Origin: Balaenoptera acutorostrata
Taxonomy: Eukaryota > Chordata > Mammalia > Artiodactyla > Balaenopteridae
Direction of reading: 5' to 3'
Length of the DNA stretch: 64,000 nucleotides
NCBI RefSeq assembly: GCF_949987535.1
Contig: NW_026646042.1
Span: 124,001 to 188,000, forward strand
Both the position numbers and the translations under genes were made by a program. The notes under the pieces were generated by a model that worked only from the letters and a program-made list of their open reading frames with translations, ran no database searches and was not told the origin of the DNA. Below, piece by piece: positions 8,869-22,938 of the stretch. Every line of letters starts with the position of its first letter. Within the stretch, counting starts at the first letter, position 1.

Positions 8869-10626
8869 TTGGCCAAAAAGGGCGTATGCGTTTTTTCCTG
8901 AATATATTCAGGAAAAAACGCATACGCCCTTTTTGGCCAAGGGCATCATTGTCCACGTTTTGCCGCTTTTCATGTGCTTTCAAGGCGATTCGAATCTACC
9001 TCCTGAAATCTGTTTCCTGCAATTCTGCCTTGCTTTCAAAGCCTCTTCGTTGCCTTCCCTTAATATATTTGTGGACGAGAGGTATCATTTAAAACTCTGC
9101 AGGTCTGTGAATTGCAGTGCCCCTGAGCTCCATTTTTCAACTCGCTTTTTTGTGAGCTGGCCGCCAAAGCGCAGGATTGCTTCAGGCCCTCTTCTGGTTC
9201 TGTGGGGCAGGCTGAGCTTGTGCTTAATTCTTCTTCCTGATGGGAAAATAGAGTGACCTGTGCCTGTCCCAATACCTAGAGCTAGTCTCTCATTGGTTCC
9301 CCCTCTTCCCCTTCATCCTCAGGACAAATTGCAACCTGTACGGAACAGGAGGTTAAAGGTGCTGATTCTCCAAGGAGGGAGATGGCTAGTAAATCGGCTG
9401 GAATGGCGAACCCGAGCAAAGGAGATGAGAAATGAGGTGCGTTTTAGAAACCTTTCCCGATCACACGGTGTACCATCTTCTGGGTTTCTCATGCCTGTTT
9501 TCGACGTAGGAAGATGCCCTTGAACCTGGAGATTTGGGACCCATGGGATGGGTACCATGCAGTATTACTTGAAAGGGTCTGCGTTGGCTCACCCAACCTC
9601 ACCGAACCTCTCAGCCCCAAGAGTGTCCACCCTTATGTCACAATCAGCTGTGGGTCTAGATATGGTCAATCCAGGTTGCATCACAGCCCCTGAACGAATT
9701 TTGTAAGAATTTCTCTCTCTTTCACTGTCTTTGTTTCACGGGTTTTGAAAAGTAATTTATTTTTATAATGGGGTTTAGCTGCTTTTCACGGCTGTGTTTA
9801 TGCCGCTTTACACCCCCTTGACTCACTTACAGAGAGATATCAATACATAGCTTTGAAGATTCTTACTAGTCAGATATATTCTTGTGTGGTGAATAGGGGG
9901 TGTTGAGTCCAGTTCACTGAAAAAGGAATAGGTCTTGTCTCTTACATATTGGGTTTATGGAACGGTATCTGAGCTAATTTGAAACCCTTGTTTTATGCAT
10001 CACCCCACCTCACCTTTCCCGTTCAGCAGCCATAGTGTGTTTCCTAAACGTGGGACTCTGTTCTGTTTTGCAATTCAGTTCAAGTGTAGCGGTTTTTACA
10101 TTCCCTCTAGAAGTGATATCTTATGATAAGTGTCTTTTTCTGTGTGACTTATTTCACTTAGAATCGTCGTACCTAAATCCACTCATCGTGCTGCTACGAG
10201 CCTTATGACGTTGATTTCATGGCTGAGTGATATTCCATTGTACATGAGGACCACAACTTCTTTATCCATTTTTCTCTTTCCTAGGATATTTAAATTGTAA
10301 TGAAGTGGGGGTTCTTGTCCACAGAGCAGCCCTAAACTTTGGGGTGCCTGTGTCTTGCTGATTTTTAGTTTTCCCAATTTATACGCCCATGAGTGGAAGT
10401 GCCCTATGCTCTCCAAGCTGTGTTTTTAGATGTTTCAGAACACAACGTACACTTCTCCGGAGTGCCTGTTGGCAATTTACATCCCACCCATCAGCGTAGC
10501 AAGGCTCCCATTTCTCCATGGCCGGTCCTGCATTTCTGGTTTGGACACTTTTTTCCCCATGGCCCTTTTGCCCGCTGGGAAGTGAGACTTCTTTGGAGCG
10601 CTGATTGGCCTTTCCAGGTTGCTTGG
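8869..10626 (+). repeat. Satellite monomer 6 (1,758 bp)
   Basis: Mixed head (GTCTGTG of type 2 with GGCCGCC of type 1); private TTTTGTGAGCTGG, CTGTGGGGC, CCAATACC, TGTCACAATC, ATAGCTTTG and TTTAAATTG. Tail B. Confidence 0.95.
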
Positions 10627-12385
10627 TTGGCCAAAAAGGGCGTATGCGTTTTTTCCTGAATATATTCAGGAAAAAACGCATACGCCCTTTTTGGCCAAGG
10701 GCATCATTGTCCACGTTTTGCCGCTTTTCATGTGCTTTCAAGGCGATTCGAATCTACCTCCTGAAATCTGTTTCCTGCAATTCTGCCTTGCTTTCAAAGC
10801 CTCTTCGTTGCCTTCCCTTAATATATTTGTGGACGAGAGGTATCATTTAAAACTCTGCAGGTTTGTGAATTGCAGTGCCCCTGAGCTCCATTTTTCAACT
10901 CGCTTTTTTGGGAGCTGGCCGCCAAAGCGCAGGATTGCTTCAGGCCCTCTTCTGGTTCTGGGGGGCAGGCTGAGCTTGTGCTTAATTCTTCTTCCTGATG
11001 GGAAAATAGAGTGACCTGTGCCTGTCCCAACACCTAGAGCTAGTCTCTCATTGGTTCCCCCTCTTCCCCTTCATCCTCAGGACAAATTGCAACCTGTACG
11101 GAACAGGAGGTTAAAGGTGCTGATTCTCCAAGGAGGGAGATGGCTAGTAAATCGGCTGGAATGGCGAACCCGAGCAAAGGAGATGAGAAATGAGGTGCGT
11201 TTTAGAAACCTTTCCCGATCACACGGTGTACCATCTTCTGGGTTTCTCATGCCTGTTTTCGACGTAGGAAGATGCCCTTGAACCTGGAGATTTGGGACCC
11301 ATGGGATGGGTACCATGCAGTATTACTTGAAAGGGTCTGCGTTGGCTCACCCAACCTCACCGAACCTCTCAGCCCCAAGAGTGTCCACCCTTATGTCTCA
11401 ATCAGCTGTGGGTCTAGATATGGTCAATCCAGGTTGCATCACAGCCCCTGAACGAATTTTGTAAGAATTTCTCTCTCTTTCACTGTCTTTGTTTCACGGG
11501 TTTTGAAAAGTAATTTATTTTTATAATGGGGTTTAGCTGCTTTTCACGGCTGTGTTTATGCCGCTTTACACCCCCTTGACTCACTTACAGAGAGATATCA
11601 ATACATAGGTTTGAAGATTCTTACTAGTCAGATATATTCTTGTGCGGTGAATAGGGGGTGTTGAGTCCAGTTCACTGAAAAAGGAATAGGTCTTGTCTCT
11701 TACATATTGGGTTTATGGAACGGTATCTGAGCTAATTTGAAACCCTTGTTTTATGCATCACCCCACCTCACCTTTCCCGTTCAGCAGCCATAGTGTGTTT
11801 CCTAAACGTGGGACTCTGTTCTGTTTTGCAATTCAGTTCAAGGGTAGCGGTTTTTACATTCCCTCTAGAAGTGATATCTTATGATAAGTGTCTTTTTCTG
11901 TGTGACTTATTTCACTTAGAATCGTCGTACCTAAATCCACTCATCGTGCTGCTACTAGCCTTATGACGTTGATTTCATGGCTGAGTGATATTCCATTGTA
12001 CATGAGGACCACAACTTCTTTATCCATTTTTCTCTTTCCTAGGATATTTAAGGTGTAATGAAGTGGGGGTTCTTGTCCACAGAGCAGCCCTAAACTTTGG
12101 GGTGCCTGTGTCTTGCTGATTTTTAGTTTTCCCAATTTATACGCCCATGAGTGGAAGTGCCCTATGCTCTCCAAGCTGTGTTTTTTAGATGTTTCAGAAC
12201 ACACCGTACACTTCTCCAGAGTGGCTGTTGGCAATTTACATCCCACCCATCAGCGTAGCAAGGCTCCCATTTCTCCATGGCCAGTCCTGCATTTCTGGTT
12301 TGGACACTTTTTTCCGCATGGCCCTTTTGCCCGCTGGGAAGCGAGACTTCTTTGTAGCGCTGATTGGCCTTTCCAGGTTGCTTGG
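10627..12385 (+). repeat. Satellite monomer 7 (1,759 bp)
   Basis: Head 1; tail E with private GGCCAGTCC near 12280. Confidence 0.95.
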
Positions 12386-14143
12386 TTGGCCAAAAAGGGC
12401 GTATGCGTTTTTTCCTGAATATATTCAGGAAAAACCGCATACGCCCTTTTTGGCCAAGGGCATCATTGTCAACGTTTTGCCGCTTTTCATGTGCTTTCAA
12501 GGCGATTCGAATCTACCTCCTGAAATCTGTTTCCTGCAATTCTGCCTTGCTTTCAAAGCCTCTTCGTTGCCTTCCCTTAATATATTTGTGGACGAGAGGT
12601 ATCATTTAAAACTCTGCAGGTTTGCGAATTGCAGTGCCCCTGAGCTCCATTTTTCAACTCGCTTTTTTGGGAGCTGGCCACCAAAGCGCAGGATTGCTTC
12701 AGGCCCTCTTCTGGTTCTGGGGGGCAGGCTGAGCTTGTGCTTAATTCTTCTTCCTGATGGGAAAATAGAGTGACCTGTGCCTGTCCCAACACCTAGAGCT
12801 AGTCTCTCATTCGTTCCCCCTCTTCCCGTTCATCCTCAGGACAAATTGCAACCTGTACGGAAAAGGAGGTTAAAGGTGCTGATTCTCCAAGGAGGGAGAT
12901 GGCTAGCAAATCGGCTGGAATGGCGAACCCGAGCAAAGGAGATGAGAAATGAGGTGCGTTTTAGAAACCTTTCCCGATCACACGGTGTACCATCTTCTGG
13001 GTTTCTCATGCCTGTTTTCGACGTAGGAAGATGCCCTTGAACCTGGAGATTTGGGACCCATGGGATGGGTACCATGCAGTATTACTTGAAAGGGTCTGCG
13101 TTGGCTCACCCAACCTCACCGAACCTCTCAGCCCCAAGAGTGTCCACCCTTATGTCTCAATCAGCTGTGGGTCTAGATATGGTCAATCCAGGTTGCATCA
13201 CAGCCCCTGAACGAATTTTGTAAGAATTTCTCTCTCTTTCACTGTCTTTGTTTCACGGGTTTTGAAAAGTAATTTATTTTTATAATGGGGTTTAGCTGCT
13301 TTTCACGGCTGTGTTTATGCCGCTTTACACCCCCTTGACTCACTTACAGAGAGATATCAATACATAGGTTTGAAGATTCTTACTAGTCAGATATATTCTT
13401 GTGCGGTGAATAGGGGGTGTTGAGTCCAGTTCACTGAAAAAGGAATAGGTCTTGTCTCTTACATATTGGGTTTATGGAACGGTATCTGAGCTAATTTGAA
13501 ACCCTTGTTTTATGCATCACCCCACCTCACCTTTCCCGTTCAGCAGCCATAGTGTGTTTCCTAAACGTGGGACTCTGTTCTGTTTTGCAATTCAGTTCAA
13601 GTGTAGCGGTTTTTACATTCCCTCTAGAAGTGATATCTTATGATAAGTGTCTTTTTCTGTGTGACTTATTTCACTTAGAATCGTCGTACCTAAATCCACT
13701 CATCGTGCTGCTACTAGCCTTATGACGTTGATTTCATGGCTGAGTGATATTCCATTGTACATGAGGACCACAACTTCTTTATCCATTTTTCTCTTTCCTA
13801 GGATATTTAAGGTGTAATGAAGTGGGGGTTCTTGTCCACAGAGCAGCCCTAAACTTTGGGGTGCCTGTGTCTTGCTGATTTTTAGTTTTCCCAATTTATA
13901 CGCCCATGAGTGGAAGTGCCCTATGCTCTCCAAGCTGTGTTTTTAGATGTTTCAGAACACACCGTACACTTCTCCGGAGTGCCTGTTGGCAATTTACATC
14001 CCACCCATCAGCATAGCAAGGCTCCCATTTCTCCATGGCCGGTCCTGCATTTGTGGTTTGGACACTTTTTTCCGCATGGCCCTTTTGCCCGCTGGGAAGC
14101 GAGACTTCTTTGGAGCGCTGATTGGCCTTTCCAGGTTGCTTGG
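12386..14143 (+). repeat. Satellite monomer 8 (1,758 bp)
   Basis: Head 3 complete; the palindrome has the A to C change at 12435. Private GTCAACGTTTT and CATTCGTTCCC. Tail C with private TTTGTGGTTTGG. Confidence 0.95.
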
Positions 14144-15902
14144 TTGGCCAAAAAGGGCGTATGCGTTTTTTCCTGAATATATTCAGGAAAAACCGCATAC
14201 GCCCTTTTTGGCCAAGGGCATCATTGTCCACGTTTTGCCGCTTTTCATGTGCTTTCAAGGCGATTCGAATCTACCTCCTGAAATCTGTTTCCTGCAATTC
14301 TGCCTTGCTTTCAAAGCCTCTTCGTTGCCTTCCCTTAATATATTTGTGGACGAGAGGTATCATTTAAAACTCTGCAGGTTTGTGAATTGCAGTGCCCCTG
14401 AGCTCCATTTTTCAACTCGCTTTTTTGGGAGCTGGCCGCCAAAGCGCAGGATTGCTTCAGGCCCTCTTCTGGTTCTGGGGGGCAGGCTGAGCTTGTGCTT
14501 AATTCTTCTTCCTGATGGGAAAATAGAGTGACCTGTGCCTGTCCCAACACCTAGAGCTAGTCTCTCATTGGTTCCCCCTCTTCCCCTTCATCCTCAGGAC
14601 AAATTGCAACCTGTACGGAACAGGAGGTTAAAGGTGCTGATTCTCCAAGGAGGGAGATGGCTAGTAAATCGGCTGGAATGGCGAACCCGAGCAAAGGAGA
14701 TGAGAAATGAGGTGCGTTTTAGAAACCTTTCCCGATCACACGGTGTACCATCTTTTGGGTTTCTCATGCCTGTTTTCGACGTAGGAAGATGCCCTTGAAC
14801 CTGGAGATTTGGGACCCATGGGATGGGTACCATGCAGTATTACTTGAAAGGGTCTGCGTTGGCTCACCCAACCTCACCGAACCTCTCAGCCCCAAGAGTG
14901 TCCACCCTTATGTCTCAATCAGCTGTGGGTCTAGATATGGTCAATCCAGGTTGCATCACAGCCCCTGAACGAATTTTGTAAGAATTTCTCTCTCTTTCAC
15001 TGTCTTTGTTTCACGGGTTTTGAAAAGTAATTTATTTTTATAATGGGGTTTAGCTGCTTTTCACGGCTGTGTTTATGCCGCTTTACACCCCCTTGACTCA
15101 CTTACAGAGAGATATCAATACATAGGTTTGAAGATTCTTACTAGTCAGATATATTCTTGTGCGGTGAATAGGGGGTGTTGAGTCCAGTTCACTGAAAAAG
15201 GAATAGGTCTTGTCTCTTACATATTGGGTTTATGGAACGGTATCTGAGCTAATTTGAAACCCTTGTTTTATGCATCACCCCACCTCACCTTTCCCGTTCA
15301 GCAGCCATAGTGTGTTTCCTAAACGTGGGACTCTGTTCTGTTTTGCAATTCAGTTCAAGTGTAGCGGTTTTTACATTCCCTCTAGAAGTGATATCTTATC
15401 ATAAGTGTCTTTTTCTGTGTGACTTATTTCACTTAGAATCGTCGTACCTAAATCCACTCATCGTGCTGCTACTAGCCTTATGACGTTGATTTCATGGCTG
15501 AGTGATATTCCATTGTACATGAGGACCACAACTTCTTTATCCATTTTTCTCTTTCCTAGGATATTTAAGGTGTAATGAAGTGGGGGTTCTTGTCCACAGA
15601 GCAGCCCTAAACTTTGGGGTGCCTGTGTCTTGCTGATTTTTAGTTTTCCCAATTTATACGCCCATGAGTGGAAGTGCCCTATGCTCTCCAAGCTGTGTTT
15701 TTTAGATGTTTCAGAACACACCGTACACTTCTCCAGAGTGGCTGTTGGCAATTTACATCCCACCCATCAGTGTAGCAAGGCTCCCATTTCTCCATGGCCG
15801 GTCCTGCATTTCTGGTTTGGACACTTTTTTCCCCATGGCCCTTTTGCCCGCTGGGAAGTGAGACTTCTTTGGAGCGCTGATTGGCCTTTCCAGGTTGCTT
15901 GG
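14144..15902 (+). repeat. Satellite monomer 9 (1,759 bp), mosaic tail
   Basis: Head 1 with the palindrome A to C change at 14193; private CATCTTTTGGG. The tail is type A up to about 15770 (six-T run, CCAGAGTGGCTG) and type B from about 15833 (CCCCATGG, GAAGTGAG). Confidence 0.95.
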
Positions 15903-17661
15903 TTGGCCAAAAAGGGCGTATGCGTTTTTTCCTGAATATATTCAGGAAAAAACGCATACGCCCTTTTTGGCCAAGGGCATCATTGTCCACGTTTTGCCGC
16001 TTTTCATGTGCTTTCAAGGCGATTCGAATCTACCTCCTGAAATCTGTTTCCTGCAATTCTGCCTTGCTTTCAAAGCCTCTTCGTTGCCTTCCCTTAATAT
16101 ATTTGTGGACGAGAGGTATCATTTAAAACTCTGCAGGTCTGTGAATTGCAGTGCCCCTGAGCTCCATTTTTCAACTCGCTTTTTTGGGAGCTGGCCGCAA
16201 AAGCGCAGGATTGCTTCAGGCCCTCTTCTGGTTCTGGGGGGCCGGCTGAGCTTGTGCTTAATTCTTCTTCCTGATGGGAAAATAGAGTGACCTGTGCCTG
16301 TCCCAACACCTAGAACTAGTCTCTCATTGGTTCCCCCTCTTCCCCTTCATCCTCAGGACAAATTGCAACCTGTACGGAACAGGAGGTTAAAGGTGCTGAT
16401 TCTCCAAGGAGGGAGATGGCTAGTAAATCGGCTGGAATGGCAAACCCGAGCAAAGGAGATGAGAAATGAGGTGCGTTTTAGAAACCTTTCCCGATCACAC
16501 GGTGTACCATCTTCTGGGTTTCTCATGCCTGTTTTCGACGTAGGAAGATGCCCTTGAACCTGGAGATTTGGGACCCATGGGATGGGTACCATGCAGTATT
16601 ACTTGAAAGGGTCTGCGTTGGCTCACCCAACCTCACCGAACCTCTCAGCCCCAAGAGTGTCCACCCTTATGTCTCAATCAGCTGTGGGTCTAGATATGGT
16701 CAATCCAGGTTGCATCACAGCCCCTGAACGAATTTTGTAAGAATTTCTCTCTCTTTCACTGTCTTTGTTTCACGGGTTTTGAAAAGTAATTTATTTTTAT
16801 AATGGGGTTTAGCTGCTTTTCACGGCTGTGTTTATGCCGCTTTACACCCCCTTGACTCACTTACAGAGAGATATCAATACATAGGTTTGAAGATTCTTAC
16901 TAGTCAGATATATTCTTGTGTGGTGAATAGGGGGTGTTGAGTCCAGTTCACTGAAAAAGGAATAGGTCTTGTCTCTTACATATTGGGTTTATGGAACGGT
17001 ATCTGAGCTAATTTGAAACCCTTGTTTTATGCATCACCCCACCTCACCTTTCCCGTTCAGCAGCCATAGTGTGTTTCCTAAACGTGGGACTCTGTTCTGT
17101 TTTGCAATTCAGTTCAAGGGTAGCGGTTTTTACATTCCCTCTAGAAGTGATATCTTATGATAAGTGTCTTTTTCTGTGTGACTTATTTCACTTAGAATCG
17201 TCGTACCTAAATCCACTCATCGTGCTGCTACTAGCCTTATGACGTTGATTTCATGGCTGAGTGATATTCCATTGTACATGAGGACCACAACTTCTTTATC
17301 CATTTTTCTCTTTCCTAGGATATTTAAGGTGTAATGAAGTGGGGGTTCTTGTCCACAGAGCAGCCCTAAACTTTGGGGTGCCTGTGTCTTGCTGATGTTT
17401 AGTTTTCCCAATTTATACGCCCATGAGTGGAAGTGCCCTATGCTCTCCAAGCTGTGTTTTTTAGATGTTTCAGAACACACCGTACACTTCTCCAGAGTGG
17501 CTGTTGGCAATTTACATCCCACCCATCAGCGTAGCAAGGCTCCCATTTCTCCATGGCCGGTCCTGCATTTCTGGTTTGGACACTTTTTTCCGCATGGCCC
17601 TTTTGCCCGCTGGGAAGCGAGACTTCTTTGGAGCGCTAATTGGCCTTTCCAGGTTGCTTGG
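15903..17661 (+). repeat. Satellite monomer 10 (1,759 bp)
   Basis: Head 2, continuing the type-B switch before it; private CTAGAACTAG and GGCAAACCCG. Tail A with GATGTTTAG and GCGCTAATTGG, the latter shared with the copy ending at 54592. Confidence 0.95.
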
Positions 17662-19420
17662 TTGGCCAAAAAGGGCGTATGCGTTTTTTCCTGAATATAT
17701 TCAGGAAAAAACGCATACGCCCTTTTTGGCCAAGGGCATCATTGTCCACGTTTTGCCGCTTTTCATCTGCTTTCAAGGCGATTCGAATCTACCTCCTGAA
17801 ATCTGTTTCCTGCAATTCTGCCTTGCTTTCAAAGCCTCTTCGTTGCCTTCCCTTAATATATTTGTGGACGAGAGGTATCATTTAAAACTCTGCAGGTTTG
17901 TGAATTGCAGTGCCCCTGAGCTCCATTTTTCAACTCCCTTTTTTGGGAGCTGCCCGCAAAACCGCAGGATTGCTTCAGGCCCTCTTCTGGTTCTGGGGGG
18001 CAGGCTGAGCTTGTGCTTAATTCTTCTTCCCGATGGGAAAATAGAGTGACCTGTGCCTGTCCCAACACCTAGAGCTAGTCTCTCATTGGTTCCCCCTCTT
18101 CCCCTTCATCCTCAGGACAAATTGCAACCTGTACGGAACAGGAGGTTAAAGGTGCTGATTCTCCAAGGAGGGAGATGGCTAGTAAATCAGCTGGAATGGC
18201 GAACCCGAGCAAAGGAGATGAGAAATGAGGTGCGTTTTAGAAACCTTTCCTGATCACACGGTGTACCATCTTCTGGGTTTCTCATGCCTGTTTTCGACGT
18301 AGGAAGATGCCCTTGAACCTGGAGATTTGGGACCCATGGGATGGGTACCATGCAGTATTACTTGAAAGGGTCTGCGTTGGCTCACCCAACCTCACCGAAC
18401 CTCTCAGCCCCAAGAGTGTCCACCCTTATGTCTCAATCAGCTGTGGGTCTAGATATGGTCAATCCAGGTTGCATCACAGCCCCTGAACGAATTTTGTAAG
18501 AATTTCTCTCTCTTTCACTGTCTTTGTTTCACGGATTTTGAAATGTAATTTATTTTTATAATGGGGTTTACCTGCTTTTCACGGCTGTGTTTATGCCGCT
18601 TTACACCCCCTTGACTCACTTACAGAGAGATATCAATACATAGGTTTGAAGATTCTTCCTAGTCAGATATATTCTTGTGCGGTGAATAGGGGGTGTTGAG
18701 TCCAGTTCACTGAAAAAGGAATAGGTCTTGTCTCTTACATATTGGGTTTATGGAACGGTATCTGAGCTAATTTGAAACCCTTGTTTTATGCATCACCCCA
18801 CCTCACCTTTCCCGTTCAGCAGCTGTAGTGTGTTTCCTAAACGTGGGACTCTGTTCTGTTTTGCAATTGAGTTCAAGGGTAGCGGTTTTTACATTCCCTC
18901 TAGAAGTGATATCTTATGATAAGTGTCTTTTTCTGTGTGACTTATTTCACTTAGAATCGTCGTACCTAAATCCACTCATCGTGCTGCTACTAGCCTTATG
19001 ACGTTGATTTCATGGCTGAGTGATATTCCATTGTACATGAGGACCACAACTTCTTTATCCATTTTTCTCTTTCCTAGGATATTTAAGGTGTAATGAAGTG
19101 GGGTTTATTGTCCACAGAGCAGCCCTAAACTTTGGGGTGCCTGTGTCTTGCTGATTTTTAGTTTTCCCAATTTATACGCCCATGAGTGGAAGTGCCCTAT
19201 GCTCTCCAAGCTGTGTTTTTTAGATGTTTCAGAACACACCGTACACTTCTCCAGAGTGGCTGTTGGCAATTTACATCCCACCCATCAGCGTAGCAAGGCT
19301 CCCATTTCTCCATGGCCGGTCCTGCATTTCTGGTTTGGACACTTTTTTCCGCATGGCCCTTTTGCCCGCTGGGAAGCGAGACTTCTTTGTAGCGCTGATT
19401 GGCCTTTCCAGGTTGCTTGG
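17662..19420 (+). repeat. Satellite monomer 11 (1,759 bp), most diverged copy
   Basis: Head 4 with CCGCAAAACCGC; many private changes: TTCATCTGC, AACTCCC, CTTCCCGATGG, G to A at 18535, T at 18544, C at 18571, C at 18658, AGCTGTAGTG, CAATTGAGTTC and GGGTTTATTG. Tail E. Confidence 0.95.
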
Positions 19421-21179
19421 TTGGCCAAAAAGGGCGTATGCGTTTTTTCCTGAATATATTCAGGAAAAACCGCATACGCCCTTTTTGGCCAAGGGCATCA
19501 TTGTCCACGTTTTGCCGCTTTTCATGTGCTTTCAAGGCGATTCGAATCTACCTCCTGAAATCTGTTTCCTGCAATTCTGCCTTGCTTTCAAAGCCTCTTC
19601 GTTGCCTTCCCTTAATATATTTGTGGACGAGAGGTATCATTTAAAACTCTGCAGGTTTGCGAATTGCAGTGCCCCTGAGCTCCATTTTTCAACTCGCTTT
19701 TTTGGGAGCTGGCCACCAAAGCGCAGGATTGCTTCAGGCCCTCTTCTGGTTCTGGGGGGCAGGCTGAGCTTGTGCTTAATTCTTCTTCCTGATGGGAAAA
19801 TAGAGTGACCTGTGCCTGTCCCAACACCTAGAGCTAGTCTCTCATTGGTTCCCCCTCTTCCCGTTCATCCTCAGGACAAATTGCAACCTGTACGGAAAAG
19901 GAGGTTAAAGGTGCTGATTCTCCAAGGAGGGAGATGGCTAGCAAATCGGCTGGAATGGCGAACCCGAGCAAAGGAGATGAGAAATGAGGTGCGTTTAAGA
20001 AACCTTTCCTGATCACACGGTGTACCATCTTCTGGGTTTCTCATGCCTGTTTTCGACGTAGGAAGATGCCCTTGAACCTGGAGATTTGGGACCCATGGGA
20101 TGGGTACCATGCAGTATTACTTGAAAGGGTCTGCGTTGGCTCACCCAACCTCACCGAACCTCTCAGCCCCAAGAGTGTCCACCCTTATGTCTCAATCAGC
20201 TGTGGGTCTAGATATGGTCAATCCAGGTTGCATCACAGCCCCTGAACGAATTTTGTAAGAATTTCTCTCTCTTTCACTGTCTTTGTTTCACGGGTTTTGA
20301 AAAGTAATTTATTTTTATAATGGGGTTTAGCTGCTTTTCACGGCTGTGTTTATGCCGCTTTACACCCCCTTGACTCACTTACAGAGAGATATCAATACAT
20401 AGGTTTGAAGATTCTTACTAGTCAGATATATTCTTGTGCGGTGAATAGGGGGTGTTGAGTCCAGTTCACTGAAAAAGGAATAGGTCTTGTCTCTTACATA
20501 TTGGGTTTATGGAACGGTATCTGAGCTAATTTGAAACCCTTGTTTTATGCATCACCCCACCTCACCTTTCCCGTTCAGCAGCCATAGTGTGTTTCCTAAA
20601 CGTGGGACTCTGTTCTGTTTTGCAATTCAGTTCAAGGGTAGCGGTTTTTACATTCCCTCTAGAAGTGATATCTTATGATAAGTGTCTTTTTCTGTGTGAC
20701 TTATTTCACTTAGAATCGTCGTACCTAAATCCACTCATCGTGCTGCTACTAGCCTTATGACGTTGATTTCATGGCTGAGTGATATTCCATTGTACATGAG
20801 GACCACAACTTCTTTATCCATTTTTCTCTTTCCTAGGATATTTAAGGTGTAATGAAGTGGGGGTTCTTGTCCACAGAGCAGCCCTAAACTTTGGGGTGCC
20901 TGTGTCTTGCTGATTTTTAGTTTTCCCAATTTATACGCCCATGAGTGGAAGTGCCCTATGCTCTCCAAGCTGTGTTTTTTAGATGTTTCAGAACACACCG
21001 TACACTTCTCCAGAGTGGCTGTTGGCAATTTACATCCCACCCATCAGCGTAGCAAGGCTCCCATTTCTCCATGGCCGGTCCTGCATTTCTGGTTTGGACA
21101 CTTTTTTCCGCATGGCCCTTTTGCCCGCTGGGAAGCGAGACTTCTTTGTAGCGCTGATTGGCCTTTCCAGGTTGCTTGG
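19421..21179 (+). repeat. Satellite monomer 12 (1,759 bp)
   Basis: Head 3, tail E. First of three near-identical copies sharing the palindrome A to C change and GTTTAAGAAACCTTTCCTG. Confidence 0.95.
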
Positions 21180-22938
21180 TTGGCCAAAAAGGGCGTATGC
21201 GTTTTTTCCTGAATATATTCAGGAAAAACCGCATACGCCCTTTTTGGCCAAGGGCATCATTGTCCACGTTTTGCCGCTTTTCATGTGCTTTCAAGGCGAT
21301 TCGAATCTACCTCCTGAAATCTGTTTCCTGCAATTCTGCCTTGCTTTCAAAGCCTCTTCGTTGCCTTCCCTTAATATATTTGTGGACGAGAGGTATCATT
21401 TAAAACTCTGCAGGTTTGCGAATTGCAGTGCCCCTGAGCTCCATTTTTCAACTCGCTTTTTTGGGAGCTGGCCACCAAAGCGCAGGATTGCTTCAGGCCC
21501 TCTTCTGGTTCTGGGGGGCAGGCTGAGCTTGTGCTTAATTCTTCTTCCTGATGGGAAAATAGAGTGACCTGTGCCTGTCCCAACACCTAGAGCTAGTCTC
21601 TCATTGGTTCCCCCTCTTCCCGTTCATCCTCAGGACAAATTGCAACCTGTACGGAAAAGGAGGTTAAAGGTGCTGATTCTCCAAGGAGGGAGATGGCTAG
21701 CAAATCGGCTGGAATGGCGAACCCGAGCAAAGGAGATGAGAAATGAGGTGCGTTTAAGAAACCTTTCCTGATCACACGGTGTACCATCTTCTGGGTTTCT
21801 CATGCCTGTTTTCGACGTAGGAAGATGCCCTTGAACCTGGAGATTTGGGACCCATGGGATGGGTACCATGCAGTATTACTTGAAAGGGTCTGCGTTGGCT
21901 CACCCAACCTCACCGAACCTCTCAGCCCCAAGAGTGTCCACCCTTATGTCTCAATCAGCTGTGGGTCTAGATATGGTCAATCCAGGTTGCATCACAGCCC
22001 CTGAACGAATTTTGTAAGAATTTCTCTCTCTTTCACTGTCTTTGTTTCACGGGTTTTGAAAAGTAATTTATTTTTATAATGGGGTTTAGCTGCTTTTCAC
22101 GGCTGTGTTTATGCCGCTTTACACCCCCTTGACTCACTTACAGAGAGATATCAATACATAGGTTTGAAGATTCTTACTAGTCAGATATATTCTTGTGCGG
22201 TGAATAGGGGGTGTTGAGTCCAGTTCACTGAAAAAGGAATAGGTCTTGTCTCTTACATATTGGGTTTATGGAACGGTATCTGAGCTAATTTGAAACCCTT
22301 GTTTTATGCATCACCCCACCTCACCTTTCCCGTTCAGCAGCCATAGTGTGTTTCCTAAACGTGGGACTCTGTTCTGTTTTGCAATTCAGTTCAAGGGTAG
22401 CGGTTTTTACATTCCCTCTAGAAGTGATATCTTATGATAAGTGTCTTTTTCTGTGTGACTTATTTCACTTAGAATCGTCGTACCTAAATCCACTCATCGT
22501 GCTGCTACTAGCCTTATGACGTTGATTTCATGGCTGAGTGATAGTCCATTGTACATGAGGACCACAACTTCTTTATCCATTTTTCTCTTTCCTAGGATAT
22601 TTAAGGTGTAATGAAGTGGGGGTTCTTGTCCACAGAGCAGCCCTAAACTTTGGGGTGCCTGTGTCTTGCTGATTTTTAGTTTTCCCAATTTATACGCCCA
22701 TGAGTGGAAGTGCCCTATGCTCTCCAAGCTGTGTTTTTTAGATGTTTCAGAACACACCGTACACTTCTCCAGAGTGGCTGTTGGCAATTTACATCCCACC
22801 CATCAGCGTAGCAAGGCTCCCATTTCTCCATGGCCGGTCCTGCATTTCTGGTTTGGACACTTTTTTCCGCATGGCCCTTCTGCCCGCTGGGAAGCGAGAC
22901 TTCTTTGTAGCGCTGATTGGCCTTTCCAGGTTGCTTGG
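21180..22938 (+). repeat. Satellite monomer 13 (1,759 bp)
   Basis: Head 3, tail E. Nearly identical to the copy before it; private GATAGTCCATT and CCCTTCTGCCC. Confidence 0.95.
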
